Of a stretch of 15,214 bases of DNA, positions 1-5,715 are shown piece by piece. The notes under the pieces are model-generated. The model searched no databases. It was not told the DNA's origin and was given only the letters and a program-made list of their open reading frames with translations. The first letter of the stretch is position 1, and each line of letters opens with the position of its first letter. Made by a program: the position numbers and the translations under genes. Source of the stretch: CBIFVZ01 sp966185765 (lineage in GTDB: Bacteria > Pseudomonadota > Gammaproteobacteria > Enterobacterales > Enterobacteriaceae); contig CBIFVZ010000084.1 in NCBI GenBank assembly GCA_966185765.1, positions 1 to 15,214 on the forward strand, written 5' to 3'.

Positions 1-273
1 ATTTAGTATAAATCACTAATCTTCGGATGACTATTTTCTAAATAAAATCAAGAAATTTAACTAATTTTTTTAGGTTAACAAATTGATCTGACATATCGGT
101 AAATTTCAGGCTGAGTGAGATTAACTTTCAGATGATTTTTCTGTTGGCACAGAATATTCCCCCTGTTTTTACAGCACGATTACAAGCGCATTGAATATAA
201 GTCTGCTTTACAGTTTGATTATGATGGGGAAGGAGAGCGTAAACCCGGGCCAGATACTTTTAAAAGGGGAGTT
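1..273. other. AT-rich left edge, no recognisable gene
   Basis: This stretch is AT-rich and has no gene I can recognise. The reading frame of the next ORF (start 274) is open upstream to a stop at 133-135, but there is no ATG in that extension. From about 178 the extension reads like a plausible hydrophilic peptide (DYKRIEYKSALQFDYDGEGE), so this could be the 3' part of a decayed longer gene. I see no convincing promoter. Confidence 0.4.
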
Positions 274-528
274 ATGATGATGCAAATATTCTCAATCAAA
301 GGAATGCTGAATATATTTTTGGGAAATCTGGCACTTGCAGAAGTAGAGAGCCATATTTCTGATCATGACGGGACGGTATTCAGGTATAAGCGTGCACCCG
401 GGTATTACCCACAATGGGTAGACTCATCACCGGGGGCTGGTCAAAAACTGCACGCCATGAATGCCCGTAGGTACACATCTGTGTGCAAAGGAAATCGCGC
501 TGTAGTGATACGCTATGAGACTACATAA
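274..528 (+). CDS. Hypothetical protein, 84 aa, unrecognised
   Basis: I do not recognise this product. The ORF starts with three consecutive ATG codons (274, 277, 280); an AAGGGGA ribosome binding site at 264-270 best fits the second or third ATG. The N-terminus has a moderately hydrophobic patch (MLNIFLGNLALAE, about residues 11-23), too weak to call a signal peptide or membrane helix. The rest is polar with aromatic and arginine residues (RYKRAPGYYPQWVDS around 45-59). The frame stays open about 45 codons upstream without an ATG, so it may be the C-terminal remnant of a larger gene. It lies in the AT-rich accessory segment left of phd-doc. Real expression is uncertain; the good Shine-Dalgarno is the main argument for it. 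Confidence 0.4.
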   Translation: MMMQIFSIKGMLNIFLGNLALAEVESHISDHDGTVFRYKRAPGYYPQWVDSSPGAGQKLHAMNARRYTSVCKGNRAVVIRYETT

Positions 529-731
529 TGAATTGGCAGGGGTTTAACAGATATCTATGCGTCAATATGGACTAACCTTTCAGGATAAAGTATTTATTAA
601 TTAATATGATATCTAATACGTAGCAATTTTTTATGCCAACATTTTTTTCATCCTGGATGTTACATTCAGGAAAAGGGGAAGGGGCTGAAACGCTAACCTG
701 TACGTCATGAGGCAAAAGAATGGCTGAAGAT

Positions 732-797
732 ACTCAATAAGCCAGTATTTATACTGGCTGGATATGAATATTGAGTGATGGCTTATTTATATTGAGT
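732..797. repeat. Nested inverted repeat / possible terminator
   Basis: ACTCAATA (732-739) is complementary to TATTGAGT at both 769-776 and 790-797. Between them AGCCAGTA (740-747) pairs with TACTGGCT (752-759) across a 4-base loop. TAAGCC (738-743) can also pair with GGCTTA (780-785). Two mutually exclusive folds are therefore possible. The outer fold ending at 797 is followed by a T-rich run (797-803), so it could terminate plus-strand transcription from the 84-aa ORF. The inner AGCCAGT..ACTGGCT element recurs at 1993-2012. Folding is inferred from complementarity only. Confidence 0.5.
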
Positions 798-820
798 TTT
801 TATTAATCTATCTTTGGGGT

Positions 821-840
821 AAGTACACACTTAAGTACAC
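821..840. repeat. Short direct repeat AAGTACAC x2 downstream of doc
   Basis: AAGTACAC occurs at 821-828 and again at 833-840, a 12-base period. Read on the minus strand it is GTGTACTT, sharing GTGTAC with the half-site at the phd promoter (1482-1487). It sits just beyond the doc stop codon. A role as an extra Phd binding site is conjecture. Confidence 0.35.
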
Positions 841-855
841 GGAATGCAAGGATGC

Positions 856-1248
856 TCAACGAATTGGGGGGGAAATATCTACTAGCTCTCGTAAATGCTG
901 CGCTAGCTGGTTAACAGTTTTCTCGCCCGTAGCAGCTTCGACCGTTAAGTTTTCCAGCGTATTGTCGTTATCTCGGATTTTGATACCGTTGCGGTAGAGA
1001 AAAGTCATGGTAACAAAAAACGCCGTGCGTTTATTACCGTCATTAAAGATGTGGCCGCGAGCGATAGCCACCCAATAAGTGGCCGCTAATTCAAATACAT
1101 CCGTAACGCCTTCATAATGTGTACGGTTTTGCACCCGGTAGATCAGCGCTTCGGCTCTACCGGGATCGGACATGCCAGCAACGCCGGGAAGCCGCTGCAA
1201 TATACGGTCATGTAAAGCGATAACTTCCTGTGCGCTAATCCATATCAT
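856..1248 (-). CDS. doc: Doc toxin (Fic-fold kinase), type II toxin-antitoxin
   Basis: A 130-aa Doc family toxin. The family has a Fic fold but acts as a kinase: phage P1 Doc phosphorylates elongation factor Tu and stops translation. The signature HIFNDGNKR is at residues 66-74 (His66, Phe68, Asp70, Asn72, Lys73, Arg74). The N-terminal stretch through GMSDPGRAEALI (25-36) and the C-terminal AATGE (105-109) closely follow P1 Doc as I remember it. P1 Doc is 126 aa, so this protein is full length and all motif residues are present, suggesting an active toxin. The start codon overlaps the phd stop in an ATGA (1245-1248), so translation is coupled to the antitoxin. A Fic AMPylase is less likely, because the motif is the short Doc form. 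Confidence 0.93.
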   Translation of the reverse strand: MIWISAQEVIALHDRILQRLPGVAGMSDPGRAEALIYRVQNRTHYEGVTDVFELAATYWVAIARGHIFNDGNKRTAFFVTMTFLYRNGIKIRDNDNTLENLTVEAATGEKTVNQLAQHLRELVDISPPIR

Positions 1249-1466
1249 CGATTTGTCAGCGCCTCTACGGTACGTCCATGACGTTGCATTATCTCATCAA
1301 ATTCCGCATCCAGCTTAGCATTCTGATATGACTCAAATTCGGCCTTGCTGATAACTACCGCTGAACTGCCGTCTCTGCGGGTGATTTCTACTGGTTCGCC
1401 GTGGGTGGCTGCATCCAACACTTCTGAGATATTGGCGCGAGCTTGGGTTGAGGTATATGTACGCAT
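1245..1466 (-). CDS. phd: Phd antitoxin (Phd/YefM family)
   Basis: A 73-aa Phd/YefM antitoxin, the same length as P1 Phd. The N-terminal half (residues 1-50) is the DNA-binding domain with the family's ARANISEVLD and EPVEITRRDGSSAVVISKAE segments. The C-terminal LDAEFDEIM segment (52-60) and the terminal NR match the part of P1 Phd that wraps and neutralises Doc. The start is supported by AGGAG (complement of 1474-1478) seven bases upstream of the ATG. Antitoxin first, toxin second with a four-base overlap is the normal type II layout. The protein probably represses its own promoter through the palindrome over the -10 box, with Doc as corepressor as in P1. Confidence 0.93.
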   Translation of the reverse strand: MRTYTSTQARANISEVLDAATHGEPVEITRRDGSSAVVISKAEFESYQNAKLDAEFDEIMQRHGRTVEALTNR

Positions 1467-1483
1467 GATGTGACTCCTGAAGT

Positions 1484-1522
1484 GTACATTTAAATTGTAC
1501 GTATATTGTGCGATTTATTCAA
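1484..1522 (-). promoter_or_regulatory. phd-doc promoter with palindromic Phd operator
   Basis: On the minus strand a TTGAAT -35 (complement of 1517-1522) and a TACAAT -10 (complement of 1494-1499) are separated by exactly 17 bases, a strong sigma70 match. The -10 overlaps an imperfect palindrome GTACA-7-TGTAC (1484-1500) that lies between promoter and ribosome binding site. A palindrome over the promoter fits Phd autorepression, known for P1; the assignment of this site to Phd is inferred. Confidence 0.75.
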
Positions 1523-1831
1523 CTGAAACTTGAATATAGGTACAGTGGAGGAGTAAGTCACTTTTTTGATTTAAGAATGTTAACAGTGAATTATAATTCT
1601 CTTTTAGTAAGTTAACTATTTTTATAAAAATATCAGGGTGAGATTGATTTAATGCGGATATAGAAAGGTAGATTAAGCCTACTGCAAGCATAAAGATAGC
1701 CCATTTATCAACTTTTTAGTCTCTTTTTTTGCATTAGATATTTGTAATTTTAAATCAGCTTCAATTTCTACAGCATTTAGTGCGCCTGGTATTTTTTTCA
1801 GAGGGAAGGTTAGCAGCCTGCCAAACTTTGT
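1515..1831 (-). pseudogene. Frameshifted coiled-coil/membrane protein remnant
   Basis: Two minus-strand frames together look like one small protein. The first (1831 to the stop at 1679-1681) has no ATG and reads PLKKIPGALNAVEIEADLKL… followed by QISNAKKETKKLIN, a hydrophilic helical or coiled-coil segment. The second frame reads WAIFMLAVGLIYLSISALN and onward to a stop at 1515-1517; it contains a hydrophobic membrane-type helix and a polar tail. Adding one base near the AATGG at about 1699-1703 would join them into …KKLINWAIFMLAVGLIYL. The architecture (charged helix ahead of one terminal membrane helix) resembles small DUF1640-like proteins, but I cannot assign a family. A 58-aa ORF from the ATG at 1691 could still be made, though it lacks a ribosome binding site. 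The remnant ends inside the phd promoter. Confidence 0.45.
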
Positions 1832-1905
1832 TCAGGCCTTAATCTATATATCGGCTACTTTAAGCATGTCTCAAGCTAATATTACCTTTGTGTGCATAAT
1901 CTTCA

Positions 1906-1941
1906 TGTACATATACTCCATTTTGTACACAACTATGTACA
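1906..1941. repeat. Cluster of three TGTACA palindromes
   Basis: TGTACA occurs at 1906-1911, 1924-1929 and 1936-1941, at spacings of 18 and 12 bases. The sites lie about 75-110 bases upstream of the decayed membrane-protein frame and share the TGTAC core with the phd operator. They may be the relic operator of that gene or further Phd sites. Confidence 0.4.
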
Positions 1942-1987
1942 CTGCAAATGCGCGCTTTAGTGATATTACATAAGACTCTATGGAATG

Positions 1988-2012
1988 AAAAAAGCCAGTA
2001 TATACACTGGCT
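1988..2012 (-). terminator. Rho-independent terminator of yicC
   Basis: On the minus strand AGCCAGT (complement of 2006-2012) and ACTGGCT (complement of 1993-1999) form a 7-bp stem with a 6-base loop, followed by six T residues (complement of 1988-1993). It lies about 46 bases beyond the yicC stop. The hairpin closely resembles the one at 740-759 on the other side of the phd-doc island. Confidence 0.75.
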
Positions 2013-2058
2013 TATGGAAATTAGCATGCATTGTCAGACTTGATACCTAATGGCGAGC

Positions 2059-2922
2059 TTACTCAATATTCTGAATCTGCTCGCGCATCTGCTCAATCAA
2101 CACCTTCAGCTCAATTGCAGAGTTCGTAATATCGGCATTAATCGACTTTGAGGCCAACGTGTTCGACTCGCGGTTAAATTCCTGCATCATGAAGTCCAGC
2201 CTGCGGCCAACCGCCTCTTTTTTCTTTAGAATGTTGTAGGTTTCTTTCACATGTGCGTCCAGGCGATCCAGCTCTTCTGCCACGTCCAGTCGCTGTGCCA
2301 TCAGCACCAGCTCCTGTTCCAGACGGTTATTCTCAAGCTGTACCTGCGCTTCCTCAAGCTTAGTGACCAGGCGTTCACGCTGCCACTTAATGACATCCGG
2401 CAATTGAGCGCGAACTTTAGCGACTTCGCGGCTCACGGCGTCAAGACGCTGCTCAATCAGAGACTTCAGCGCCTGGCCTTCGGTTTCACGAGCAATAACA
2501 AAATCGTCAAGTGTGCCGTCCAAGGCTGCGAGGATCTCTGCGGCAATAGCATCCAGATCCTGTTCTTCAGCTGCCATGACGCCGGGCCAGCGCAGGATAT
2601 CCACTGGGTTAATTTCACCCTCGTCGCTTTGAAGTTTCACCCAGTTAGCGGCCTGTACCAGCTGTTTAGCCAACTCTTCGTTTAGCAACAACGAGGTGCG
2701 GGCGCGCGGATCTGGCTCAAAACGCAGGTTACACTCTACTTTACCGCGCGTAAGACGGTTACGAATCCGCTCGCGAACCACGGGCTCCAGGCTGCGGAAC
2801 TGCTCCGGCATACGGAAATAAGTTTCGAGATAGCGTTGGTTTACCGAACGTAGCTCCCAGGAGGCGCTGCCCCATTCACCCTTGATTTCTCGCCGGGCGT
2901 AGGCTGTCATGCTGCGGATCAT
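2059..2922 (-). CDS. yicC: YicC family endoribonuclease
   Basis: A 287-aa YicC/YloC family protein, full length and nearly identical to E. coli YicC through most of its sequence. The family was long of unknown function and has been reported to be an endoribonuclease acting on small RNAs such as RyhB in E. coli. The N-terminal YicC domain (about 1-155) begins MIRSMTAYARRE; the C-terminal domain (about 200-287) contains KKEAVGRRLDFMMQEFNRES, its most conserved block. I chose the ATG at 2922 because it matches the E. coli N-terminus; an in-frame ATG four codons upstream (2934) is possible, and neither has a strong ribosome binding site. The gene diverges from rph across about 125 bases and ends in a hairpin terminator. 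Confidence 0.95.
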   Translation of the reverse strand: MIRSMTAYARREIKGEWGSASWELRSVNQRYLETYFRMPEQFRSLEPVVRERIRNRLTRGKVECNLRFEPDPRARTSLLLNEELAKQLVQAANWVKLQSDEGEINPVDILRWPGVMAAEEQDLDAIAAEILAALDGTLDDFVIARETEGQALKSLIEQRLDAVSREVAKVRAQLPDVIKWQRERLVTKLEEAQVQLENNRLEQELVLMAQRLDVAEELDRLDAHVKETYNILKKKEAVGRRLDFMMQEFNRESNTLASKSINADITNSAIELKVLIEQMREQIQNIE

Positions 2923-2954
2923 AGTGATACCCATTTTTTGATGCGGATGAGGGG

Positions 2955-2960
2955 ATTATA
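2955..2960 (-). promoter_or_regulatory. Candidate -10 box for yicC
   Basis: Perfect TATAAT on the minus strand, 33 bases upstream of the yicC ATG at 2922. No good -35 is seen 16-18 bases further upstream, so the promoter call rests on the -10 alone. Confidence 0.4.
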
Positions 2961-3003
2961 GCTACCGTGGGCCTGGCAGGATAGGCATATGGTCCTGAAG
3001 TCC

Positions 3004-3009
3004 GTATAA
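3004..3009 (+). promoter_or_regulatory. Candidate -10 box for rph-pyrE
   Basis: Perfect TATAAT 37 bases before the rph ATG, in the position expected for the promoter of the rph-pyrE operon. The -35 region (around 2981-2986) is a poor match. Because pyrE is controlled mainly by attenuation after rph, a simple promoter here is expected. Confidence 0.5.
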
Positions 3010-3046
3010 TGCGCAGCCACATTCGATTTAAGCAGGAGCTTTCCCT

Positions 3047-3763
3047 ATGCGTCCATCAGGCCGTAGCGCCGAACAGGTGCGTCCTCTCACCCTGACACGT
3101 CACTATACAAAACACGCTGAAGGCTCCGTGCTGGTCGAGTTTGGTGAAACCAAAGTGCTGTGCACGGCAAGCGTGGAAGAAAGCGTTCCGCGCTTTCTCA
3201 AAGGTCAGGGCCAGGGCTGGATAACCGCCGAATACGGTATGCTGCCGCGTTCCACGCACACCCGCAACGCGCGTGAAGCAGCAAAGGGCAAACAGGGTGG
3301 CCGCACCATGGAAATCCAGCGCCTTATCGCACGTGCGCTGCGCGCCGCCGTTGATCTGAAAGCGCTGGGTGAATTTACCATTACGCTTGACTGCGACGTG
3401 ATTCAGGCCGATGGCGGTACCCGCACGGCCTCCATCACCGGTGCCTGCGTGGCGCTGGCCGATGCGCTCAACGGACTGGTCGTCAGCGGTAAACTGAAAA
3501 TGAACCCCATGAAAGGCATGGTGGCCGCAGTGTCAGTGGGCATTGTTGGCGGTGAGGCGGTGTGCGATCTGGAATATATTGAAGATTCCGCCGCTGAAAC
3601 GGACATGAACGTGGTGATGACCGAAGACGGTCGCATCATTGAAGTGCAGGGCACCGCAGAAGGCGAGCCGTTTACCCATGAAGAACTCCTCACGCTGCTG
3701 GATTTGGCCCGTGGAGGAATAGATTCCATTGTCGCGTCGCAAAAAGCGGCGCTGGCAGAATAA
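3047..3763 (+). CDS. rph: RNase PH, intact
   Basis: Ribonuclease PH, a phosphate-dependent 3'-5' exoribonuclease that trims tRNA precursor 3' ends and helps degrade structured RNA, working as a hexamer in the cytoplasm. The 238-aa length equals the wild-type enterobacterial enzyme. GGRTMEIQR (84-92, with Arg86) and GGTRT (123-127, with Arg126) form the phosphate-binding active site. The start has AGGAG at 3034-3038, eight bases ahead. The C-terminal part through LARGGIDSIVASQKAALAE is present, unlike the rph-1 frameshift of E. coli K-12, so this strain should not have the pyrimidine-limitation polarity of K-12. Its stop lies seven bases before the pyrE attenuator, so ribosomes finishing rph can prevent that hairpin from forming. 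Confidence 0.97.
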   Translation: MRPSGRSAEQVRPLTLTRHYTKHAEGSVLVEFGETKVLCTASVEESVPRFLKGQGQGWITAEYGMLPRSTHTRNAREAAKGKQGGRTMEIQRLIARALRAAVDLKALGEFTITLDCDVIQADGGTRTASITGACVALADALNGLVVSGKLKMNPMKGMVAAVSVGIVGGEAVCDLEYIEDSAAETDMNVVMTEDGRIIEVQGTAEGEPFTHEELLTLLDLARGGIDSIVASQKAALAE

Positions 3764-3770
3764 TTTTTCA

Positions 3771-3796
3771 GGCGACCCTGGGGTCGCCTTTTTTTT
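3771..3796 (+). terminator. pyrE attenuator (rph-pyrE intercistronic terminator)
   Basis: GGCGACCC (3771-3778) pairs with GGGTCGCC (3781-3788), followed by eight T residues (3789-3796). It starts seven bases after the rph stop. In E. coli, high UTP lets RNA polymerase outrun the ribosome so this hairpin forms and pyrE is not transcribed; low UTP makes polymerase pause, the ribosome catches up and the hairpin is blocked. Sequence and spacing here fit that mechanism. Confidence 0.93.
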
Positions 3797-3866
3797 GCCT
3801 GAAATTCGCCAGTCTGGCTTCAGGAATGAACAAAAGTACGAGTTAAACCAGCACAGGAGTAAGTCC

Positions 3867-4508
3867 ATGAAAGCGTATCAGCGCCAGTTTATTGAATTTG
3901 CGCTCAACAAACAGGTCCTGAAGTTCGGCGAATTTACGCTGAAGTCCGGGCGTACCAGCCCGTATTTTTTCAATGCCGGACTGTTTAACACTGGCCGTGA
4001 CCTGGCGCTACTGGGACGTTTTTATGCCGAAGCACTGGTGGATTCTGGCATCGAGTTTGATCTGCTGTTTGGCCCCGCGTACAAAGGTATTCCCATTGCT
4101 ACCACCACGGCTGTGGCGCTGGCGGAGCATCATGACCGTGACCTGCCGTACTGCTTTAACCGCAAAGAAGCGAAGGACCACGGCGAAGGCGGAACGCTGG
4201 TAGGAAGTGCATTGACCGGGCGTGTGATGTTGGTGGACGATGTAATTACCGCCGGCACCGCTATTCGTGAATCTATGGAAATTATCCAGGCCAACGGTGC
4301 AACGCTTGCCGGCGTGCTGATTTCGCTGGACCGTCAGGAGCGCGGGCGCGGTGATATATCGGCGATTCAGGAAGTGGAACGTGACTATGGTTGCAAGGTG
4401 ATTTCTATCATCACGCTTAAAGACCTGATTGCTTACCTGGAAGAAAAACCAGAAATGGCGCAGCACCTTGCAGCCGTGCGCGCCTATCGCGAGCAGTACG
4501 GTGTGTAA
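3867..4508 (+). CDS. pyrE: Orotate phosphoribosyltransferase
   Basis: Catalyses orotate + PRPP to orotidine 5'-monophosphate + PPi, the fifth step of UMP synthesis; a cytoplasmic dimer. The 213-aa product matches E. coli PyrE almost throughout. The PRPP-binding motif VMLVDDVITAGTA spans residues 120-132, and the flexible catalytic loop RKEAKDHGEG (99-108) has its lysines and histidine. The frame is open upstream to 3729, but the ATG at 3867 is the true start: AGGAG at 3855-3859 is seven bases ahead and the N-terminus MKAYQRQFIEFAL matches the family. It is second in the rph-pyrE operon and is controlled by the attenuator at 3771-3796. Confidence 0.97.
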   Translation: MKAYQRQFIEFALNKQVLKFGEFTLKSGRTSPYFFNAGLFNTGRDLALLGRFYAEALVDSGIEFDLLFGPAYKGIPIATTTAVALAEHHDRDLPYCFNRKEAKDHGEGGTLVGSALTGRVMLVDDVITAGTAIRESMEIIQANGATLAGVLISLDRQERGRGDISAIQEVERDYGCKVISIITLKDLIAYLEEKPEMAQHLAAVRAYREQYGV

Positions 4509-4515
4509 TGGCTTC

Positions 4516-4567
4516 AGCCGGGCGCGTTGCCCGGCTTAGTAGCCTCAGCCGGGCTAACTGTCCGGCT
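4516..4567. terminator. Tandem GC-rich hairpins between convergent genes
   Basis: AGCCGGGC (4516-4523) and GCCCGGCT (4529-4536) form an 8-bp stem with a 5-base loop. A second stem pairs AGCCGG (4547-4552) with CCGGCT (4562-4567). The two share the direct repeat TCAGCCGGGC (4514-4523, 4545-4554). They fill the short gap between the convergent pyrE and SMP-30-like genes, so a bidirectional terminator role is likely, although neither has a strong T tract. Confidence 0.6.
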
Positions 4568-4571
4568 ATAT

Positions 4572-5588
4572 CTAAACCAGCGCGGCGCCCTGCGTGTTTA
4601 CATAAAGCGAATAAACAGACGTGCTGGCCGCCATAAACAGGCGGTTGCGCTGCTCACCGCCAAAACACAGATTTGCGCAGCGTTCGGGCAAATGAATCAT
4701 GCCAATCGCCTTACCCTCCGGGTTGAATACCCGAACACCATCCAGCTCGGCGCTACCCTGGCCCCATCCGCACCACATATTACCCGCGCTATCACAGGCA
4801 ATGCCGTCAGCGGTGCCATTCCCGCAATCAATATGTACACGTTTGTTTTTAAGCTCATTATCAACAACGTCATAAGCCAGAATCAGTCGGTTAGGCTGTG
4901 CCCGGCTCTCCACCACATAAAGCACCTTTTCGTCGGGTGAAAAGCACAGTCCATTTGGGCCGTTAACATCGCCTGCGGCAATGACCAGCTCGCGGCTTTG
5001 CGAGTCCAGCCGGTAGAGGTTTTGCGCCAGCTCTGGCTCGGCTTTATGGCCTTCGTAAAAACCAGCTATCCCAAACGGTGGGTCGGTAAACCAGATGCTG
5101 CCGTCGCTTTTTACTGCAATGTCGTTAGGCGAGTTCAGGCGTTTTCCCTGAAAGCTGTCGGCGAGCACGGTGAGCGTGCCGTCGTATTCCGTGCGTGTCA
5201 CCCGGCGTGTATCGTGCTCGCAACTCAACAGTCGGCCCTGGCGGTCTCTGGCATGGCCGTTGCTGTTGTTTGACGGTTGGCGAAATACCGAGGTTTGGCC
5301 GGTGGTTTCATCCCAGCGCATCACGACATTATTGGGGATATCGCTCCACAGTAGCATCCGGGCATCACCAAACCAGACCGGACCCTCCGCCCAGCGACAG
5401 CCTGTGGCGATGCGTTCCACTTTAGCGCTGGTGAGAAAAAGCGCGTTGAAACTGGGGTCGAGTGCAACAATGGCCGGATCGGGATAACGCTGGGCTGGCT
5501 CCCAGGCGGCAAGGGCGCGACCGGGAATAAGGGCTGTAGCGGCAATAGCGCTACCCATTTTTAGCAAACTTCGCCGAGAGGTGTGCAT
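4572..5588 (-). CDS. Tat-exported SMP-30/gluconolactonase-like protein
   Basis: A 338-aa member of the SMP-30/gluconolactonase/LRE family, six-bladed beta-propeller lactonases that hydrolyse sugar lactones or related esters using a divalent metal. Metal-ligand positions are recognisable: Glu69 in AEGPVW, Asn155 in LNSPND, and Asp261 in TADGIA; Asn209/Asn212 lie in VNGPNGLCFS. The N-terminus SRRSLLK (4-10), a hydrophobic stretch and an ALA cleavage site near residue 27 make a Tat signal, so the folded protein is probably periplasmic. AGGAG five bases before the ATG supports the start. It lies between pyrE and slmA, which are direct neighbours in E. coli, so it looks like a lineage-specific insertion. 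Periplasmic lactone hydrolysis is the likely role; the substrate cannot be told from sequence. Confidence 0.85.
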   Translation of the reverse strand: MHTSRRSLLKMGSAIAATALIPGRALAAWEPAQRYPDPAIVALDPSFNALFLTSAKVERIATGCRWAEGPVWFGDARMLLWSDIPNNVVMRWDETTGQTSVFRQPSNNSNGHARDRQGRLLSCEHDTRRVTRTEYDGTLTVLADSFQGKRLNSPNDIAVKSDGSIWFTDPPFGIAGFYEGHKAEPELAQNLYRLDSQSRELVIAAGDVNGPNGLCFSPDEKVLYVVESRAQPNRLILAYDVVDNELKNKRVHIDCGNGTADGIACDSAGNMWCGWGQGSAELDGVRVFNPEGKAIGMIHLPERCANLCFGGEQRNRLFMAASTSVYSLYVNTQGAALV

Positions 5589-5658
5589 CTGTTCTCCTTC
5601 TCTTGCTGGTGTGCGGTGGCGTTAAGAGTAGGGAAACAGGAGGGGAAGGACATCTGGC

Positions 5659-5684
5659 ATTTGCCCGAAGAACACAGGGCAAAT
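5659..5684. repeat. Perfect 8-bp inverted repeat between slmA and SMP-30-like gene
   Basis: ATTTGCCC (5659-5666) and GGGCAAAT (5677-5684) are perfectly complementary across a 10-base loop. There is no T tract on either strand, so a classic terminator is doubtful. It lies 71 bases upstream of the SMP-30-like start and 32 bases downstream of slmA, so it could be an operator for the former or an mRNA 3'-end hairpin of the latter. Confidence 0.5.
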
Positions 5685-5715
5685 TACCAGAAATACGGGA
5701 CCAGTAGCGTGGACG

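Larger units (their letters stand above)
529..855. other. Intergenic region with nested hairpin and GTACAC repeats
   Basis: About 330 bases without a convincing gene between the 84-aa ORF and the end of doc. It contains the nested inverted repeat at 732-797 and the direct repeat at 821-840, listed separately. A 24-codon open stretch across the hairpin (…EAKEWLKILNKP…, stop about 773) reads like protein but has an in-frame stop just upstream and no start, so it could be a gene remnant. Confidence 0.4.

Noticed and set aside
740..759. Possible LexA box in AGCCAGTATTTATACTGGCT
   Set aside because: The arms are CAG..CTG with the wrong polarity and spacing; a LexA box needs CTGT-N8-ACAG.
705..775. 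Short protein-like frame EAKEWLKILNKP across the left hairpin
   Set aside because: It is limited to about 24 codons by an upstream stop, has no start codon, and is too short to separate from chance.
732..2012. Transposon or integron-type element around phd-doc
   Set aside because: No transposase, integrase, terminal inverted repeats or target duplication are seen; only the two hairpins flank it.
1985..2044. Plus-strand mini ORF starting ATGAAAAAAGCC at 1985
   Set aside because: It overlaps the yicC terminator hairpin, has no ribosome binding site and is only about 19 codons long.
2251..2685. 144-codon plus-strand frame inside yicC
   Set aside because: It is antisense to the conserved yicC gene, has no recognisable protein features, and is best explained as a codon-bias shadow.
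3047..3763. rph-1 type frameshift as in E. coli K-12
   Set aside because: The 238-codon frame is continuous to the normal C-terminus, so rph is wild type here.
3729..3866. Upstream extension of the pyrE frame
   Set aside because: It runs through the end of rph and the attenuator; the ribosome binding site and family N-terminus place the start at 3867.
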